A stretch of 64,000 bases of DNA from Ferruginibacter lapsinanis. GTDB lineage: Bacteria; Bacteroidota; Bacteroidia; Chitinophagales; Chitinophagaceae. The notes beneath the pieces are model-generated. The model was not told the DNA's origin. It did no database searches and was given only the letters and a program-made list of their open reading frames with translations. This document shows positions 29,552-38,046 of the stretch, piece after piece (the first letter of the stretch is position 1; each line of letters starts with the position of its first letter). The DNA lies in assembly GCF_020783315.1 (NCBI RefSeq), contig NZ_CP086063.1, positions 2,530,501 to 2,594,500 on the forward strand. The letters are read 5' to 3'. Both the position numbers and the translations under genes were made by a program.

Positions 29552-29950
29552 ATGTCCAAGTTAGATGCCAATAGTACACTAAAAAGATTACGCAATCATT
29601 ACCGTTTGGTGGTAATGAATGAGGATACTTATGAAGAAGTGGTAAAATTTAAATTGAGCCGATTGAGCGTTTATATCGTATTGAGCAGCGCTTTTGTATT
29701 GTTTACAGTATTAACGGTAGCTTTGATCGTATTCACGCCAATTAAGTACTATCTGCCTGGTGTTGGGTATGGAGATGCCAAACAGGTAAGAGAATTTAAG
29801 CAACTGAAAATACGGGCAGATTCAATGGAAGCCTCGTTAAAGTACAAACAACAATATTTTGATGATCTGCAAAAAGTATTGGAAGGTAAAGTGCCTAAAC
29901 TGGATACGAATAAATTAGATCTTCCAAAAGACGACGATATCAACGAATAA
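29552..29950 (+). CDS. membrane anchor resembling the N-terminus of M23 peptidases, no peptidase domain
   Basis: A 132-residue single-pass protein. The first 40 residues (LRNHYRLVVMNEDTYEEVVKFKLSRL), the helix (about 41-66) and the periplasmic IVFTPIKYYLPG closely resemble the start of Bacteroidota LytM/M23 endopeptidases usually found next to bactofilin. The ORF stops after a short coiled-coil (KQLKIRADSMEASLKYKQQYFDDLQKVLEGK), before any HxxxD or HxH zinc-binding motif. Only 17 bases separate its stop from the bactofilin ATG, so no peptidase remnant lies downstream. It may act as a bactofilin partner without enzymatic activity (inference). Confidence 0.65.
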   Translation: MSKLDANSTLKRLRNHYRLVVMNEDTYEEVVKFKLSRLSVYIVLSSAFVLFTVLTVALIVFTPIKYYLPGVGYGDAKQVREFKQLKIRADSMEASLKYKQQYFDDLQKVLEGKVPKLDTNKLDLPKDDDINE

Positions 29951-29967
29951 CCTAAACCTTGTCATAT

Positions 29968-30372
29968 ATGTTCAATACAAAATCTAAAGCTCCATTTGCC
30001 GAAACTGTAGGTAATGGAATAACAATTGTTGGAGCAGGAACAACCATTACCGGAGATATTGAAAGCAATGGAGATATACGGATAGATGGTACTATTATCG
30101 GTAATATTATTTCCAGGTCAAAAATATTAGTAGGCCCCGAAGGAAATATTGACGGAGATCTGCACGGGCAGCAAGCAGATATTTTAGGTAATGTGAACGG
30201 TAAAATTAATGTAACAGACCTCTTGCAACTTAGAGGAAAGGCAAATGTAAAAGGTGATATCTATGCCGGTAAATTACATATAGAGCCTTCGGTAACATTT
30301 AATGGGCAATGTCATATGGGGGCAAACGTAGTAGAATTAAACACAGAAATAGCCACGGCAGTAAATCAATAA
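29968..30372 (+). CDS. bactofilin (polymer-forming cytoskeletal protein)
   Basis: A 134-residue bactofilin: a short N-terminal tail, then a right-handed beta-helix core of repeating short strands (TTITGDIESNGDIRIDGTIIGN, SKILVGPEGNIDGDLHGQQ, ADILGNVNGKINVTDLLQLRG, NVKGDIYAGKLHIEPS). Bactofilins polymerise without nucleotides and organise cell-wall enzymes. I prefer the ATG at 29968 over the in-frame TTG at 29959. The gene follows the M23-like anchor and precedes a small membrane protein, as is common for bactofilin operons. Confidence 0.92.
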   Translation: MFNTKSKAPFAETVGNGITIVGAGTTITGDIESNGDIRIDGTIIGNIISRSKILVGPEGNIDGDLHGQQADILGNVNGKINVTDLLQLRGKANVKGDIYAGKLHIEPSVTFNGQCHMGANVVELNTEIATAVNQ

Positions 30373-30387
30373 ACAAATTAAATATTC

Positions 30388-30783
30388 ATGCCTTCTCAAC
30401 AAAAAACACTGTTGCCTTTTATAGCTATCTTCTCCTTATTCGGAATTGCGGTTGTACTTATGAGAACAACGCTTGATAAATGGGGGCTGGATTACAGGGT
30501 ACTATTAGTGGCTAATGCCTTGTTCTTTATTATCAGCATAATTACTTTTCTTTTACAGCAAAAAGCATTGAGCCATAAAAATCCCAATGTTTTTGTAAGA
30601 AGTATTTTAGGAAGTGTAATGATAAAAATGTTTGGTTGTGTAATAGCCATTATTCTCTATAGGTTACTAGCTCCGAACAGTTTCAGCAAAATGTCAGTTT
30701 TTGTTGCCATGTTCTTATACCTTATTTATCTGGCAATAGAAGTGAAAGTAATATTAAAACTGAATAAAAAACCGGATGCCTAA
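30388..30783 (+). CDS. four-helix membrane protein, AtpI-like in pattern
   Basis: A 131-residue protein with about four hydrophobic helices (IAIFSLFGIAVVLM, LLVANALFFIISIITFLL, SILGSVMIKMFGCVIAIILY, SVFVAMFLYLIYLAIEVKVIL). It resembles the uncharacterised proteins that sit between bactofilin and ATP synthase subunit a in Bacteroidota; here no ATP synthase gene follows. Its stop overlaps the start of the SprT-like gene by 8 bases, so the genes are co-translated. Function unknown. Confidence 0.65.
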   Translation: MPSQQKTLLPFIAIFSLFGIAVVLMRTTLDKWGLDYRVLLVANALFFIISIITFLLQQKALSHKNPNVFVRSILGSVMIKMFGCVIAIILYRLLAPNSFSKMSVFVAMFLYLIYLAIEVKVILKLNKKPDA

Positions 30784-31399
30784 AGAGGAAGCTCCATTAC
30801 ACCAGTTACAAGCTTATTTACCCGATGGGTGTCTGGATGATGTGTTGCATTATCTTCACCTGCATAAAGTACATCTAACTATTACCCGTGAGCGCAAAAC
30901 GGTATTGGGAGATTATCGCAATTCTTTTGCTGATAAAAATCATCGCATCAGTGTAAACGGTAATCTCAATAAGTATGCATTTTTAATTACCTTGTTACAT
31001 GAGCTGGCACATTTATTCACTTTCGAACGATTTGGCAATAGGGTGCAGGCCCATGGGCAGGAATGGAAGAATGAGTATAGCAAGATATTAGCTCAATTCT
31101 TATTAAAAAAGATTTTTCCCGGAGATATTCAAAAGGCTTTATACAAAACATTGCAAAATCCTGCGGCAAGTAGTTGCGCAGATACATCTTTATTAAGAGT
31201 GTTGCATCAGTATGATGCAAAGAAAGAGGGAGTGATCTTAATAGAAAAATTGCCATCAGGAAATTTGTTTGCAATAAAAGGCGGCAGAGTTTTTAGAAAA
31301 GAAGAAAAAGTACGTAAACGGTATAAATGCACAGAAGTTAAAACAGGTAAGGTCTATTTGTTTAGTCCCGTGTATGAAGTCATACTGATCAATGAATAA
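30776..31399 (+). CDS. SprT-like zinc metalloprotease-domain protein
   Basis: A 207-residue protein with the SprT-like zincin signature LLHELAHLFTFERFG (H75, E76, H79) and the third ligand H93 in QAHGQEWK. Family members (SprT, Spartan) are cytosolic or DNA-associated proteases; no zinc ribbon with four cysteines is evident in the C-terminal half, which instead ends in RKRYKCTEVKTGKVYLFSPVYEV. The start overlaps the preceding gene by 8 bases. The substrate is unknown. Confidence 0.8.
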   Translation: MPKEEAPLHQLQAYLPDGCLDDVLHYLHLHKVHLTITRERKTVLGDYRNSFADKNHRISVNGNLNKYAFLITLLHELAHLFTFERFGNRVQAHGQEWKNEYSKILAQFLLKKIFPGDIQKALYKTLQNPAASSCADTSLLRVLHQYDAKKEGVILIEKLPSGNLFAIKGGRVFRKEEKVRKRYKCTEVKTGKVYLFSPVYEVILINE

Positions 31400-31517
31400 T
31401 ACCTTGATCTCAGGGATGTTTTTGATATAATTACCTGAGATCTAAACCTTTTTTTAATAATGGTGTTTACTTTTCGTAATAAAACTATTATTTTCATAAG
31501 CGAATTCATAAAAACAT

Positions 31518-32063
31518 TTGGAGTTAGTAAAAAAATATAGTGAGGATGAATTGGTGGTATTGCTCAAAGGGCAAGACCGTCAGGCATTTTCGTATTTGTA
31601 TGATAACTATGCCGCAGCTCTAAACGGGCTTATCTTTCGGATGGTTGAAGATAAAGAGCTGGCAGAAGATATTTTACAGGAGGCTTTTGTTAAAATATGG
31701 AATAATTTTGCACAGTACGATAGTACTAAAGGCCGGTTGTTTACCTGGATGCTCAACTTGACACGGAATCTGACTATTGATACATTGAGAAGCAAGGGCT
31801 ATAAAAAGCAAAGGAAAATCTCAAGTGATGAAAATTCCGTAAGTAATATACAAGACACCAATTTTGGTGCTGACAAGTTTGATACAATGGGGTTACAGAA
31901 ACAATTAGCCAACTTAAAACCAGAACAGCGTACCATTATTGATTTGGCATATTTCAAAGGCTATACACAGGATGAAATTTCTAAGAATACAGGTATACCC
32001 TTGGGGACAGTTAAAACAAGAATGAGGGCAGCTATTACAGAGTTAAGAAAAATATTAAAATAA
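31518..32063 (+). CDS. ECF RNA polymerase sigma factor (SigK-like)
   Basis: A 181-residue ECF sigma factor. Region 2 includes FSYLYDNYAAALNGLIFRMV, DKELAEDILQEAFVKIWNN and KGRLFTWMLNLTRNLTIDTLRSK; region 4 has LKPEQRTIIDLAYFKGYTQ and GIPLGTVKTRMRAAITELRK, the promoter -35 recognition helix. An in-frame TAA lies at 31509-31511, so the protein must start at the TTG at 31518 (only one other codon intervenes). It ends 2 bases before the RskA-type anti-sigma gene. It presumably directs transcription of the nearby fasciclin gene (see the promoter at 32921). Confidence 0.93.
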   Translation: MELVKKYSEDELVVLLKGQDRQAFSYLYDNYAAALNGLIFRMVEDKELAEDILQEAFVKIWNNFAQYDSTKGRLFTWMLNLTRNLTIDTLRSKGYKKQRKISSDENSVSNIQDTNFGADKFDTMGLQKQLANLKPEQRTIIDLAYFKGYTQDEISKNTGIPLGTVKTRMRAAITELRKILK

Positions 32064-32065
32064 AG

Positions 32066-32842
32066 GTGCAGGTAAAAGATATCATATCATCGGGTTTATT
32101 GGAGCTATATGCTACCGGGATCGCCTCGGAGGAGGAAATATTGCAGGTAGAGCAATGGGCCAAGCAATACCCTGAGGTTGCAGCAGAATTGGCTGAAATA
32201 CAGATAGGTATGGAGGCTTATGCGGCGGCTCATGCCATTGCACCTGCTGCGGATGTTAAAGAAAAAATATTTTCCCAAATAGCTTCAAAACACAATAACG
32301 ATATAGGGGGTGGTGGAAGGGTTGTAGGAATTACTCCTTTCTGGAAATACGCAGCCGCCGCTTCTGCGATCTTGTTATTTGGTAGCCTTGCATTGAATAT
32401 AATATTGATCAATAAGAATAGTAGCACTAAAAGAAGTTTACAGGAAACGCAACAAACATTGGCCGGTTTGCAGCAGCAAAATGAGGATATGAAAAAGGAT
32501 ATGCATGTGGTACAGGATAAATACAGCATGCCTGTCTCGTTAAATCCAATGCCTGGTATGGATGCTGCGGCAAAAGTTTTCTGGATGAAAAATACAGGAG
32601 AGGTTTATATCGATCCGAGTAATTTGCCGGATGCCCCCGAAGGGAAAAATTACCAGTTCTGGGCAATTGTTGATGGCAAGCCTGTTAGTGGAGGTATGAT
32701 CCTGATCAATAAAAAAGGAGAAAAATTCAGGATACAAAAAATGAAATCTTTTGGTAAGGCAGAGGCTTTTGCTGTTACCCTCGAAGATGGAATGGATAGC
32801 CCTGTTCCTAAAGGACCGATGTATGTAATGGGAAAAATGTAA
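32066..32842 (+). CDS. anti-sigma factor with RskA domain
   Basis: A 258-residue single-pass membrane protein paired with the sigma gene 2 bases upstream. Residues 1-75 form the cytosolic sigma-binding part (SSGLLELYATGIASEEEILQ, helical, no zinc-binding HxxxCxxC). A membrane helix spans about 96-113 (YAAAASAILLFGSLALNIIL), then a coiled-coil (about 120-150) and the periplasmic anti-sigma-K (RskA) domain with ATGEVYIDPSNLP-like and PEGKNYQFWAIVDGKPVSGG segments. It starts with GTG at 32066. RskA proteins release the sigma factor after regulated proteolysis (family knowledge). A terminator follows. Confidence 0.88.
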   Translation: MQVKDIISSGLLELYATGIASEEEILQVEQWAKQYPEVAAELAEIQIGMEAYAAAHAIAPAADVKEKIFSQIASKHNNDIGGGGRVVGITPFWKYAAAASAILLFGSLALNIILINKNSSTKRSLQETQQTLAGLQQQNEDMKKDMHVVQDKYSMPVSLNPMPGMDAAAKVFWMKNTGEVYIDPSNLPDAPEGKNYQFWAIVDGKPVSGGMILINKKGEKFRIQKMKSFGKAEAFAVTLEDGMDSPVPKGPMYVMGKM

Positions 32843-32865
32843 TTTGATTTTTATATAATATTTTG

Positions 32866-32896
32866 ATGCCGACTAACATTTAGTCGGCATTTTTTA
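32866..32896 (+). terminator. terminator of the sigma/anti-sigma operon
   Basis: A perfect 10-base-pair hairpin (ATGCCGACTA with TAGTCGGCAT) and a five-base loop, followed by a T run. It lies 24 bases after the anti-sigma stop and separates it from the fasciclin gene. Confidence 0.9.
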
Positions 32897-32920
32897 TTAA
32901 AAAATATTTTTTAAAAAATT

Positions 32921-32948
32921 GAAACCGTTCTTCTTTGTCTGTCGTAAG
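32921..32948 (+). promoter_or_regulatory. candidate ECF-type promoter of the fasciclin gene
   Basis: GAAACC at 32921 is followed 16 bases later by CGTAAG at 32943, resembling the -35 (GAAC-type) and -10 (CGT-type) elements used by ECF sigma factors. It is placed 34 bases upstream of the fasciclin ATG, directly after the sigma/RskA terminator. The assignment is from pattern only. Confidence 0.45.
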
Positions 32949-32981
32949 TAAATCAAACATTAATCAAAAAAAATTACGACA

Positions 32982-33560
32982 ATGAAAAAACTAATGATCG
33001 TTGCAATTGCAACAGTATTTGCCAACTTTTCCTTTGCACAAATGATGGGTAATTCTATAAACAAAATGTCAATGGAAAAAACGGTAACGGTTGGAGGGGC
33101 GCCAATGTATCCTTCAAAAAATATTGTAGAAAATGCAGTAAACAGTAAAGACCATACTACATTGGTAGCTGCCGTAAAAGCGGCAGGTTTGGTAGAGACC
33201 CTACAAAGTGCAGGACCATTTACGGTATTTGCACCGGTAAATGCAGCTTTCGATAAATTGCCAGCAGGTACAGTTGATAATTTATTAAAACCTGAGAACA
33301 AAATGGCGTTGACAGGTGTTTTAACTTATCATGTTGTTGCAGGTAAATTAAGTGCTGCAGATTTAATGGCAAAAATAAAGGCTGGCATGGGCAAGGCAAT
33401 GTTGAAGACTGTGGCAGGAGGTAATTTGTGGGTAATGTTAAAGGGTAAGAAAATTGTTATTAAAGATGAAAACGGAGGGATGGCATTTATAACAATTAAA
33501 GATGTAAATCAAAGTAATGGTGTGATACATGTAATAGATCACGTGCTTTTACCAAAATAA
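32982..33560 (+). CDS. secreted fasciclin-domain protein
   Basis: A 192-residue exported protein: a signal peptide (residues 1-19, ending ANFSFAQ), a Met-rich linker (MMGNSINKMSMEKTV), then one FAS1 domain (about 47-192) with HTTLVAAVKAAGLVETLQ, GPFTVFAPVNAAFDKLP, VLTYHVVAGK and the closing NGVIHVIDHVLLPK. FAS1 proteins are surface or periplasmic adhesion or stress proteins. It stands downstream of an ECF sigma factor and an RskA anti-sigma factor, the same three families that form the SigK-RskA-MPT70/83 regulon of Mycobacterium. Confidence 0.93.
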   Translation: MKKLMIVAIATVFANFSFAQMMGNSINKMSMEKTVTVGGAPMYPSKNIVENAVNSKDHTTLVAAVKAAGLVETLQSAGPFTVFAPVNAAFDKLPAGTVDNLLKPENKMALTGVLTYHVVAGKLSAADLMAKIKAGMGKAMLKTVAGGNLWVMLKGKKIVIKDENGGMAFITIKDVNQSNGVIHVIDHVLLPK

Positions 33561-33591
33561 GTTCTGGTTATAGGTTTCATGTTAAGTGGTA

Positions 33592-33626
33592 AAGCGGCCC
33601 GGATTTTTCCGGGCCGCTTATTTTTT
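33592..33626. terminator. strong GC-rich bidirectional terminator
   Basis: A perfect 12-base-pair hairpin (AAGCGGCCCGGA with TCCGGGCCGCTT, loop TTTT), followed on the + strand by a T-rich tail. It lies between the convergent fasciclin gene and the minus-strand repeat protein gene. Confidence 0.9.
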
Positions 33627-33638
33627 CAGGAACATTCT

Positions 33639-34322
33639 TTAATAATTTGCAGGAATACTGCCCAGTTTACTTCCACTTGCATTGGAGATAGTGATGTTGC
33701 CATCGAGGTCATCCTGGGTACCCATATAAACAACCCTGTTATTTCTTTTATTCGAAATGCCCACTCTTCCTCCTTCAGATGGTGTTGATAATCGTATCGT
33801 TTCAATATCATCATTCAATAATGCAAAATAACCACCGCCGTTTTCAGTATAAGTTAACCACGCTATTTTTTTGCCATCCTTGTCATTAAGGTTAAAATAA
33901 CCGGTGTTGTTGTTGGTTGCGCCAAATTCAACAATTTCATTTCTGTCAGAATTGAACAAGGCCATATAACCGCCGCCGCCAATGGTTTTGGTAACCTTAA
34001 AATTGATCTCTCCATTTTCGTCAAAACTATTGATGGCGCCGCCTCCACCAGTGGATGTAAAGAGTTTAACTAATTTTTTACCGGTGTTGGTGTAAGTGGT
34101 GAAGCAGCCGTTACCATCTTCTTTATTTAATTTCAACAATACATTGCCATAATTATCCACCACTTCAAAAGCTTTGGCTTGAATAACTTCCGGAACTGAT
34201 GGCTTATTGTTATGAGACATAAGCATAATGGCAGCAAAAACGGTTAGTGCTGAACCGAAGATGATCCTATAGGTTTTCAGCCGGTTCTCTAATCTTATTA
34301 TTCTTTTTTCTAACTGGTTCAT
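33639..34322 (-). CDS. single-pass membrane protein with Gly-rich beta repeats
   Basis: A 227-residue protein. A short helix (MNQLEKRIIRLENRLKTYR) is followed by a signal-anchor (about 20-38, IIFGSALTVFAAIMLMSH). About seven irregular repeats of ~22 residues follow, each with a GGG or NG turn and a short strand: TSTGGGGAINSFDENGE, TIGGGGYMALFNSDRNE, NNNTGYFNLNDKDGK, TENGGGYFALLNDD, SEGGRVGISNKRNN. These suggest an exported beta-solenoid. The start is taken at 34322, where the charged helix begins, rather than 16 codons upstream. Function unknown; it diverges from the FAD/Fe-S oxidoreductase gene. Confidence 0.7.
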   Translation of the reverse strand: MNQLEKRIIRLENRLKTYRIIFGSALTVFAAIMLMSHNNKPSVPEVIQAKAFEVVDNYGNVLLKLNKEDGNGCFTTYTNTGKKLVKLFTSTGGGGAINSFDENGEINFKVTKTIGGGGYMALFNSDRNEIVEFGATNNNTGYFNLNDKDGKKIAWLTYTENGGGYFALLNDDIETIRLSTPSEGGRVGISNKRNNRVVYMGTQDDLDGNITISNASGSKLGSIPANY

Positions 34323-34444
34323 AATGTTGGTTTTTAGATGAGGGTGATGTGTTTTTTGATTTCTTGTCACAAATTAATTAACAAGATTATAAAATACAAT
34401 AGCCGTTAAAATGTATTTATGAAGTGTCGCATTTTAAAATGGGT

Positions 34445-34452
34445 TAAATTTG
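34445..34452 (+). promoter_or_regulatory. Bacteroidota -7 promoter box TAAATTTG
   Basis: Matches the TAnnTTTG -7 element recognised by the Bacteroidota housekeeping sigma factor. It lies 30 bases upstream of the ATG at 34482 and downstream of the alternative ATG at 34419, so it also supports the later start. The upstream -33 element is not clear. Confidence 0.55.
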
Positions 34453-34481
34453 CACTCCAATTACAAAGAAAGCAAGTAAGC

Positions 34482-37397
34482 ATGAAGGCGCAGTTAGCAC
34501 AATTAGCAAAAAGTTTAGAGGGTGATCTGTTTGATGATTTAACCATGCGTACACTATACGCCACGGATGCATCAGCTTATCGTGAGATGCCATTGGCAGT
34601 GGTCATTCCTAAAAATATAGCGGATCTTAAAAAAGTAATTGCATTTGCACATGCAAATAAAACATCCGTGATACCACGTACAGCTGGTACTTCATTAGCG
34701 GGCCAGGTGGTAGGCAATGGTATCATCGTAGATGTGTCAAAATATTTCACTTCTATCCTGGAATTGAATGCCGAAGAAAAATGGGTGAGGGTGCAGCCGG
34801 GAGTGATACGAGATGAACTGAACATGTTTTTAAAACCACACGGACTATTTTTTGGACCGGAAACGTCTACAGCCAATAGAGCTATGATCGGAGGTATGGT
34901 GGGCAATAATTCATGTGGGTCAAACTCTGTGGTATACAGAAGTACCAGGGAACATTTGCTGGAAGTAAAGGCTTTGTTAAGCGATGGCAGTGAGGCTGAG
35001 TTCAAATCATTGAACATTGATGAATTTCATGCTAAATGTGAGGGAGATTCTTTGGAAGCCGATATCTACAAAAAAGTTCGCAGCATACTAAGCAATTATG
35101 ATAATCAGGTAGAAATAAGAAAAGAATTTCCTAAAAAAAGTGTAGAAAGAAGAAATACCGGTTATGCAATAGATGTATTGTTGGAATCGGCGCCATTTAC
35201 TGCCGGCACAGAAGATTTCAATTTTTGTAAACTCATTGCTGGCTCCGAAGGCACATTGGCTTTTTTAACAGAGATAAAACTGAATGTAGTTCCGCTTCCT
35301 CCAAAAGAAAATGGATTATTGTGTGTGCATTTTAACAGCATTGATGAAGCATTAAGAGCTAATTTGATCGCATTAAAATACAAGCCGAGTGCAAGCGAAC
35401 TGATCGATCATTATATTTTAGAATGTACAAAGGATAATATTGAGCAGAGCAAGAACAGATTTTTTGTTCAGGGAGATCCCGGGGCAATATTAGTGGTAGA
35501 ATACGCTGCAACTAATAGAGAAGAAGTGGTAGAAATTGCAAAGAAAGTAGAAGCTGAAATGCGTAGTGCAAACCTGGGGTATCATTTTCCTTTGCTGTTT
35601 GGAGCAGATACAAAAAAAATATGGACGTTACGTAAAGCTGGTTTAGGGTTGCTAAGTAACCTGCCAGGTGATGCCAAGGCCGTGCCTGTAATTGAAGATA
35701 CTGCGGTAGATGTGAATGATCTGCCTGCATATATCCGTGATTTTAATGAGATACTGAAAAAACATGATCTGTACTCTGTGCATTATGCACATGCAGGAAG
35801 TGGAGAAATACATTTACGTCCGATCATTAATTTAAAGACCAAAGAAGGTAATCAGCTTTTCAGAACAATTGCTGAAGAGATCGCTACTTTGGTTAAAAAA
35901 TATGATGGCTCTTTAAGTGGGGAACATGGTGATGGCAGATTACGAGGAGAGTTTATCAAGCAAATGGTAGGCCCCAAAAACTATGAATTACTGAAAGAGA
36001 TAAAACGTACTTGGGATCCGGAAAATGTATTTAATCCGAATAAGATCGTTGATACGCCTTCAATGAACAGTATGCTCCGCTATACGCCGGGGCAGCAAAC
36101 ACCCGAATTTAAAACTGTTTTCCGTTTTAATAATCAGAATGTGTTACAACATGCAGAGCAATGCAACGGTAGTGGAGATTGCAGAAAAACTGAATTGAGC
36201 GGCGGAACAATGTGCCCTTCATTTATGGCTACTCGTAATGAGAAGGATACCACCAGGGCAAGAGCAAATATTTTACGTGAATTTTTAACCAATTCAGATA
36301 AACTGAATCGTTTTGATCATAAAGAAATTTATGAAGTAATGGATTTGTGTTTGAGTTGTAAAGGCTGTAAATCTGAGTGCCCGAGTAATGTAGATGTAGC
36401 CAAACTGAAAGCGGAGTTTTTACAGCATTATTATGATGCCAATGGTGTTCCTTTCAGGTCAAGATTGATAGCCAATTTCAGCACCTTTGGGAAATTAGGG
36501 TCAATTGTTCCGGGCTTATATAATTTTGCGGTAACTACAGCGCCTATCAGCACAATAATAAAGAAGTTTGCAGGCTTTGCAACTAAACGCTCTATGCCTA
36601 CACTCTACAAAACTACACTAAGCGCATGGTATAAGAAGAATCGTAAATCAAAGGTCGTAGTAAATCAAAAATTAGTTTACCTGTTTTGCGATGAGTTCAC
36701 AAACTACAACGATACAGAGATTGGCATCAAAGCAATTTTATTGTTAGAAAAATTGGGATATGAGGTTGTGATCCCTACGCATGTGGATAGTGGCAGGGCA
36801 TCATTGTCAAAAGGTTTGATAAGAGATGCTCAAAAAATAGCTAATAAAAATGTTGAGTTATTGAGCGCTGTTATTACTGCTGAAAATCCTTTGATTGGGA
36901 TAGAACCAAGTGCTATTCTTACTTTTAGAGATGAATACATTGACCTGGTGGCGGAGGATAAACTGCCTGCAGCCAAAGCATTGGCTAAAAATGTTTTCTT
37001 GATCGATGAGTTTATAGCGAACGAAATTGATAAAGGAAATATCCGCAAAGAGCAGTTTACCAAAGAGAAAAAAGAGATCAAATTGCATGGGCATTGTCAG
37101 CAAAAATCATTGTCTTCTACTGTGTCATCAGTAAAAATATTATCATTGCCCGAGAACTATACTGTTGAGACAATTCCTTCCGGCTGTTGCGGAATGGCAG
37201 GTTCTTTCGGTTTTGAAAAAGAACATTATGACTTGTCTATGCAGGTAGGCGAGTTGGTATTATTGCCAACTGTACGTAAACAGCCTGTGGATACCATCAT
37301 TGCGGCACCAGGCACCAGTTGTCGTCATCAGATACATGATGGCACCGGCAGAACAGCGCAACATACTATTGAGGTATTGTATAATGCTTTAGCTTAG
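34482..37397 (+). CDS. FAD-linked oxidase / Fe-S protein (D-lactate/glycolate dehydrogenase type)
   Basis: A 971-residue fusion. The N-terminal half is an FAD-binding (PCMH) oxidase domain: VIPRTAGTSLAGQVVG and MIGGMVGNNSCGSNS hold the FAD, and HAHAGSGEIHLRP plus SGEHGDGRLRGEF form the substrate side. A 4Fe-4S ferredoxin-like module follows (CNGSGDC, then LCLSCKGCKSECPSNVDV). The C-terminal part has CCG-type cysteine motifs (HGHCQQKSL, SGCCGMAGSFGFEKEH). This is the YdiJ/GlcD-Fe-S layout that oxidises D-lactate, glycolate or D-2-hydroxyglutarate and passes electrons to quinones; the substrate cannot be read here. The start at 34482 is supported by the promoter box 30 bases upstream. Its stop is one base from the convergent neighbour. 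Confidence 0.88.
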   Translation: MKAQLAQLAKSLEGDLFDDLTMRTLYATDASAYREMPLAVVIPKNIADLKKVIAFAHANKTSVIPRTAGTSLAGQVVGNGIIVDVSKYFTSILELNAEEKWVRVQPGVIRDELNMFLKPHGLFFGPETSTANRAMIGGMVGNNSCGSNSVVYRSTREHLLEVKALLSDGSEAEFKSLNIDEFHAKCEGDSLEADIYKKVRSILSNYDNQVEIRKEFPKKSVERRNTGYAIDVLLESAPFTAGTEDFNFCKLIAGSEGTLAFLTEIKLNVVPLPPKENGLLCVHFNSIDEALRANLIALKYKPSASELIDHYILECTKDNIEQSKNRFFVQGDPGAILVVEYAATNREEVVEIAKKVEAEMRSANLGYHFPLLFGADTKKIWTLRKAGLGLLSNLPGDAKAVPVIEDTAVDVNDLPAYIRDFNEILKKHDLYSVHYAHAGSGEIHLRPIINLKTKEGNQLFRTIAEEIATLVKKYDGSLSGEHGDGRLRGEFIKQMVGPKNYELLKEIKRTWDPENVFNPNKIVDTPSMNSMLRYTPGQQTPEFKTVFRFNNQNVLQHAEQCNGSGDCRKTELSGGTMCPSFMATRNEKDTTRARANILREFLTNSDKLNRFDHKEIYEVMDLCLSCKGCKSECPSNVDVAKLKAEFLQHYYDANGVPFRSRLIANFSTFGKLGSIVPGLYNFAVTTAPISTIIKKFAGFATKRSMPTLYKTTLSAWYKKNRKSKVVVNQKLVYLFCDEFTNYNDTEIGIKAILLLEKLGYEVVIPTHVDSGRASLSKGLIRDAQKIANKNVELLSAVITAENPLIGIEPSAILTFRDEYIDLVAEDKLPAAKALAKNVFLIDEFIANEIDKGNIRKEQFTKEKKEIKLHGHCQQKSLSSTVSSVKILSLPENYTVETIPSGCCGMAGSFGFEKEHYDLSMQVGELVLLPTVRKQPVDTIIAAPGTSCRHQIHDGTGRTAQHTIEVLYNALA

Positions 37398-37398
37398 G

Positions 37399-37944
37399 TC
37401 AATAAAACTTCAGGCTATTCATTGCAAGTTTTGCCGCAGTACTGAAGATGTCCTTTTTACTACCTTCTGCAGAGTAGGTGAGTATATAGGCTTTGTCTTT
37501 GTTAATAACAAATCTCTGGCACCACACTAGAGGAAAATCAACATCAGCTATTTTGCCGGTGTAATTTATCTCGTAAGCCTGTTTGCCATTCCATATAAAA
37601 TATTTGGCACTCACCTGTTTAAAATCTAATATAGTGCTTCCATCTTTTATACCAATAAGATTGCCGTCAACAAACTCTTTCAGTGTAGTCGGATTTTGAG
37701 AAATATCCTCATAACTTAAGGTCAGGTTTTCACGGAACTGGTCATTGTCATCAGAAGGAGTAAATATAAAAAAAACAGCTCCGCTGATAGTATCAGTTAT
37801 TTCCCATGATTTGGGATACTGCATTTTTATCTTGTACTCAGTATTATTGTAGTTTATCAGCGGTTGTTGTTTAGCTCCGCCTTTTTGTGCATTGGAGTTG
37901 TAAAAACTGGCACATATTAATAAAGAAAGTATGATTCTTTTCAC
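37399..37944 (-). CDS. secreted PsbP/DcrB-like protein
   Basis: A 181-residue exported protein with a signal peptide (residues 1-19, ending FYNSNAQ) and a single alpha/beta domain: YKIKMQYPKSWEITDTISGAVF near the start, ENLTLSYEDIS in the middle, AYILTYSAEGSKKDIFSTAAKLAMNSL at the end. That is the pattern of the PsbP/DUF1795 (DcrB-like) fold. Function unknown. It is convergent with the FAD/Fe-S gene; their stop codons are separated by one base, with no terminator between. Confidence 0.65.
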   Translation of the reverse strand: MKRIILSLLICASFYNSNAQKGGAKQQPLINYNNTEYKIKMQYPKSWEITDTISGAVFFIFTPSDDNDQFRENLTLSYEDISQNPTTLKEFVDGNLIGIKDGSTILDFKQVSAKYFIWNGKQAYEINYTGKIADVDFPLVWCQRFVINKDKAYILTYSAEGSKKDIFSTAAKLAMNSLKFY

Positions 37945-38046
37945 GTCATTAAATTTTATAGATTCAGATAAGGGTTAAACTGCTAATAAAGGTAGGTATT
38001 TATAGTTGTAATTAATTTGTCATAAATTGTAAAAAAATCGATTGTA

